A DNA stretch of 64,000 nucleotides from Piper betle (Eukaryota; Streptophyta; Magnoliopsida; Piperales; Piperaceae). Under the pieces are notes generated by a model that was not told the DNA's origin, did no database searches, and saw only the letters and a list, made by a program, of their open reading frames with translations. Of this stretch, positions 61,826-64,000 are shown piece by piece. The position numbers and the translations under genes were made by a program. The DNA lies in assembly GCA_033002965.1 (NCBI GenBank), contig JAURVB010009752.1, positions 43,257 through 107,256 of the forward strand, read 5' to 3'. Each line of letters begins with the position of its first letter. Position 1 is the first letter of the stretch.

Positions 61826-62834
61826 ATGGTTACAAAAATCAGAATCGGAATCGGAATCGGTTTTTGAGGGTGTCGGAATCGGAATCAAAATCGGTCTAAA
61901 TCGGATAGGAATCAGTTTAATTGAATTGGTTTGAATCAGTCCAAATCGGTCATATATAAAAATTTAACAACTCATCAATTAGTCCAAATCAATCCAAATT
62001 ATGTGTATTATATCTTATAATATTTTATAATATTATTATAGATTTTTTTATAATTTATTTAGAATTAGTTATTATTTTTTATTCAAGTCGGATCGAGTCA
62101 ACTTTTAATTACAAAAATGCCACCGGGTTCTTTAAAATTTTACCCCGATTCTACACATACCCCCCCCCCCCCGACGTGGCCTACCTCACTCCTGCCGCCG
62201 CCGTCGCCCCTGCCCGCCCTGCCTCCCCCGTCGGCCCCACCCCTACGCCTTCTGCCCTGTCCCGCCACCCTCTTCCCTGGCTCACCTCATCGTCGCTCAC
62301 ACCCCTCCCCACGCTGCCACCATGCCAGATCCGCCTCGCCACCCTCACTCGCCCCAGCCACGCCTCGGTCAGCCTGCCGCTTGCCCTCGCCGTGACCAAA
62401 TTGACTTACCACTCACCCTCGCCGCACCCCAATCGGCCCGCCGCTCGCCCTTGTCAGTCGCCCTCGCTGCCTCATCTTCCCCGCCTCGGAGGCAAGGTCA
62501 GAGTTGAGGTCGGTGGTAGTAGATGGGCAGAGGGAGGAATCACGGCAGTGGAGGGGCAGAGACCCGGTCGGGGTACATTTCCAAATTTACCCTTGCTTAA
62601 ATAATTTAATTAATATCATACCTAGGGTATTTTGGTCATTTACCCAAAAAACTAATTTTACCCGATTTACCCTGATTTTAAATCGGATTTAAATCGGTCC
62701 GAATCAGGGTAACTTGGCCGATTTTGAAACCCATTCGGGGCCGACCGATTTGACCCCTAAATCGGATCGGAATCGCTGCCGATCCGATCGAATCGGCCGA
62801 TTCCGAGTGGAATCGGCCAATTCGTGCAACCATG
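61826..62834. mobile_element. Mutator-like non-autonomous element, copy 2
   Basis: Termini ATGGTTACAAAAATCAG and, on the other strand, CATGGTTGCACGAATTGG resemble copy 1. The 9-bp target duplication AATCTACCC lies at 61,817-61,825 and 62,835-62,843. It is 1,009 bp. Subterminal regions are dense in GAATCGG/CCGATTC. The core (62,160-62,570) is GC-rich and starts with a 12-C run. No transposase is seen. Confidence 0.82.
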
Positions 62835-62949
62835 AATCTACCCACAAGTCCTGTATAACTACAAACAGTGAAACATGCACTGATCAAACAATATGGAAGC
62901 CTAAGAAAAGTCAAAAGGAAGTGACATGTTGGCTTGATTATTAACACCT

Positions 62950-63756
62950 CCACACACTTGGCTCAAAACAAGAGTCTTCCATCTTAATCGACCAAGACAT
63001 GACTCGACACCAATTGTAATTGCCTGAATCTGGTTCACTTAAGAACTAGATTACAACTTTTACGATCGAGATGAATATGCATCTAAACTAATGTAGGGAG
63101 TCTCAAAGTACCGTAAACAGTTGAAAAACGGACTAAAACGGGTGAAAACAATTTAAATCGACTCTACTGAGCCAAGTTGGACAGAGTCAACCTAGTCTAA
63201 GTTAACTGAAATGGCGGGTTGGGTGGGCTGGGAGGACATGGACCCGAGAGGAGAATAGGTCTAGCTAATAGGACATGGTCACAAGCAGGGATGGATGTGG
63301 ACACAAGTCGGCGGGTAAACGGACAAGCCACGGGCATGACGAGGCTCTAATGGGCCGGCGGTTCTTGTCGCTGACAAATAGTCACCACCAGTTGGGATCG
63401 ACAGGGGACTATGATGGGAAGGTGATGGTGGTGGTGATTGACGGTATTTGGCTGCTGGCTAGCTTGAAAACGATAGAAAGTGGTGGATACACTACTATGA
63501 ATGGTGGAATCACTAGCTACAATGGCGGCCATGACGGAGGTTGGGGTTGGGCTTAAACAAAAGGCCTCGGCGAGGGAAAGCTATATGGATGGTTGACCTC
63601 GCCAGAGGAGCTCAATAACACTAAGAAAGGCCTCGAAAGGTGGTGGCAGTGTGGAAGATGGGAAGATGTTGGGCTGACATGGACAAGCCAGATCTTGCCA
63701 CATGACCAGATTCACTTGTCCATCTAATAGTGGGCTTGGTGGTGTTCAACCTCATA

Positions 63757-63824
<68 letters not shown>

Positions 63825-64000
63825 GGTTAGAAAGCTCAAATCGAGCACTAACAAAACGAAATTGGCACAAAGCCTAACTGAGACTCTACAAACGGAAATT
63901 GAGGTGGAGGGAAGTGAAATGGGTCTCGAAACCTTGAACTCAACCTACTGATGATGGTCTCAGACTCCAAATCAAATTGCGTCTATAAAAGTAATTTAGT
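62950..64000 (-). mobile_element. PBS region and 5' LTR of another LTR-I-like gypsy remnant, cut by the window end
   Basis: CATCTTAATCGACCAAG (62,980-62,997) matches the sequence next to the gypsy PBS at 25,066. It is followed by a degraded PBS (TGGTGTCGAGTC, minus strand, 63,012-63,001) and an LTR end TGTAATTGCC at 63,015. The LTR shares GATGAATATGCATCTAAACT with 45,047, has a G-rich core and a long TA run (63,762-63,818). Confidence 0.6.
63762..63818. repeat. TA microsatellite
   Basis: A pure AT dinucleotide run of about 57 bases, within the LTR remnant at the right edge. Confidence 0.9.

Noticed and set aside
62117..62604. GC-rich ORFs of 60-142 codons
   Set aside because: Same reason: the core of the second Mutator-like copy, including a 12-C run.

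Overview
The window is nuclear DNA from a flowering plant: AT-rich, with intron-containing genes and several classes of plant transposon, most of them degraded. I cannot name the species. Two host genes are supported. The first, on the minus strand (8,167 to 3,487, five exons), encodes a protein ending in a single Myb/SANT domain with the telobox motif of plant TRF-like telomere-repeat-binding proteins. The second, on the plus strand (31,429 to 34,611, nine exons), encodes a WVD2-like (WDL) protein with a TPX2 microtubule-binding domain. Both have clean splice junctions, but both are broken by single-base changes in homopolymers (four in the Myb gene, one in the WDL gene). That pattern suggests either uncorrected long-read assembly errors or very young decay.

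Most of the rest is repeats. Positions 1-348 hold a miniature LTR retrotransposon (TRIM). From 10.9 to 28.7 kb lies a nested LTR cluster. It contains a minus-strand Ty3/gypsy chromovirus (16,939-25,790) with long LTRs (about 2.9 kb, here called LTR-I), fragments of LTR-I in the opposite orientation on both sides, and a second family of about 1.2 kb LTRs (LTR-II, also at 49.1 kb). Several LTR-II copies carry exact 5-bp target-site duplications. One LTR-II copy has gained two minisatellites, of 29-bp and 33-bp units. The region from 39.6 to 48.5 kb is a patchwork of related LTR pieces.

From 50,795 to 58,460 three transposon classes are nested: a CACTA-type element (3-bp duplication) contains a Ty1/copia element (5-bp duplication), whose LTR contains a Mutator-like element (9-bp duplication). 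A second copy of the Mutator-like element lies at 61,826-62,834. Both copies have termini packed with AATCGG motifs and carry a module also found in LTR-I.

The most notable observations are the large inverted LTR-I pairs, which could be transcribed into hairpin RNA; the minisatellite growth inside an LTR; the module shared between Mutator-like elements and LTR-I; the three-level nest; and the homopolymer frameshifts in both host genes.
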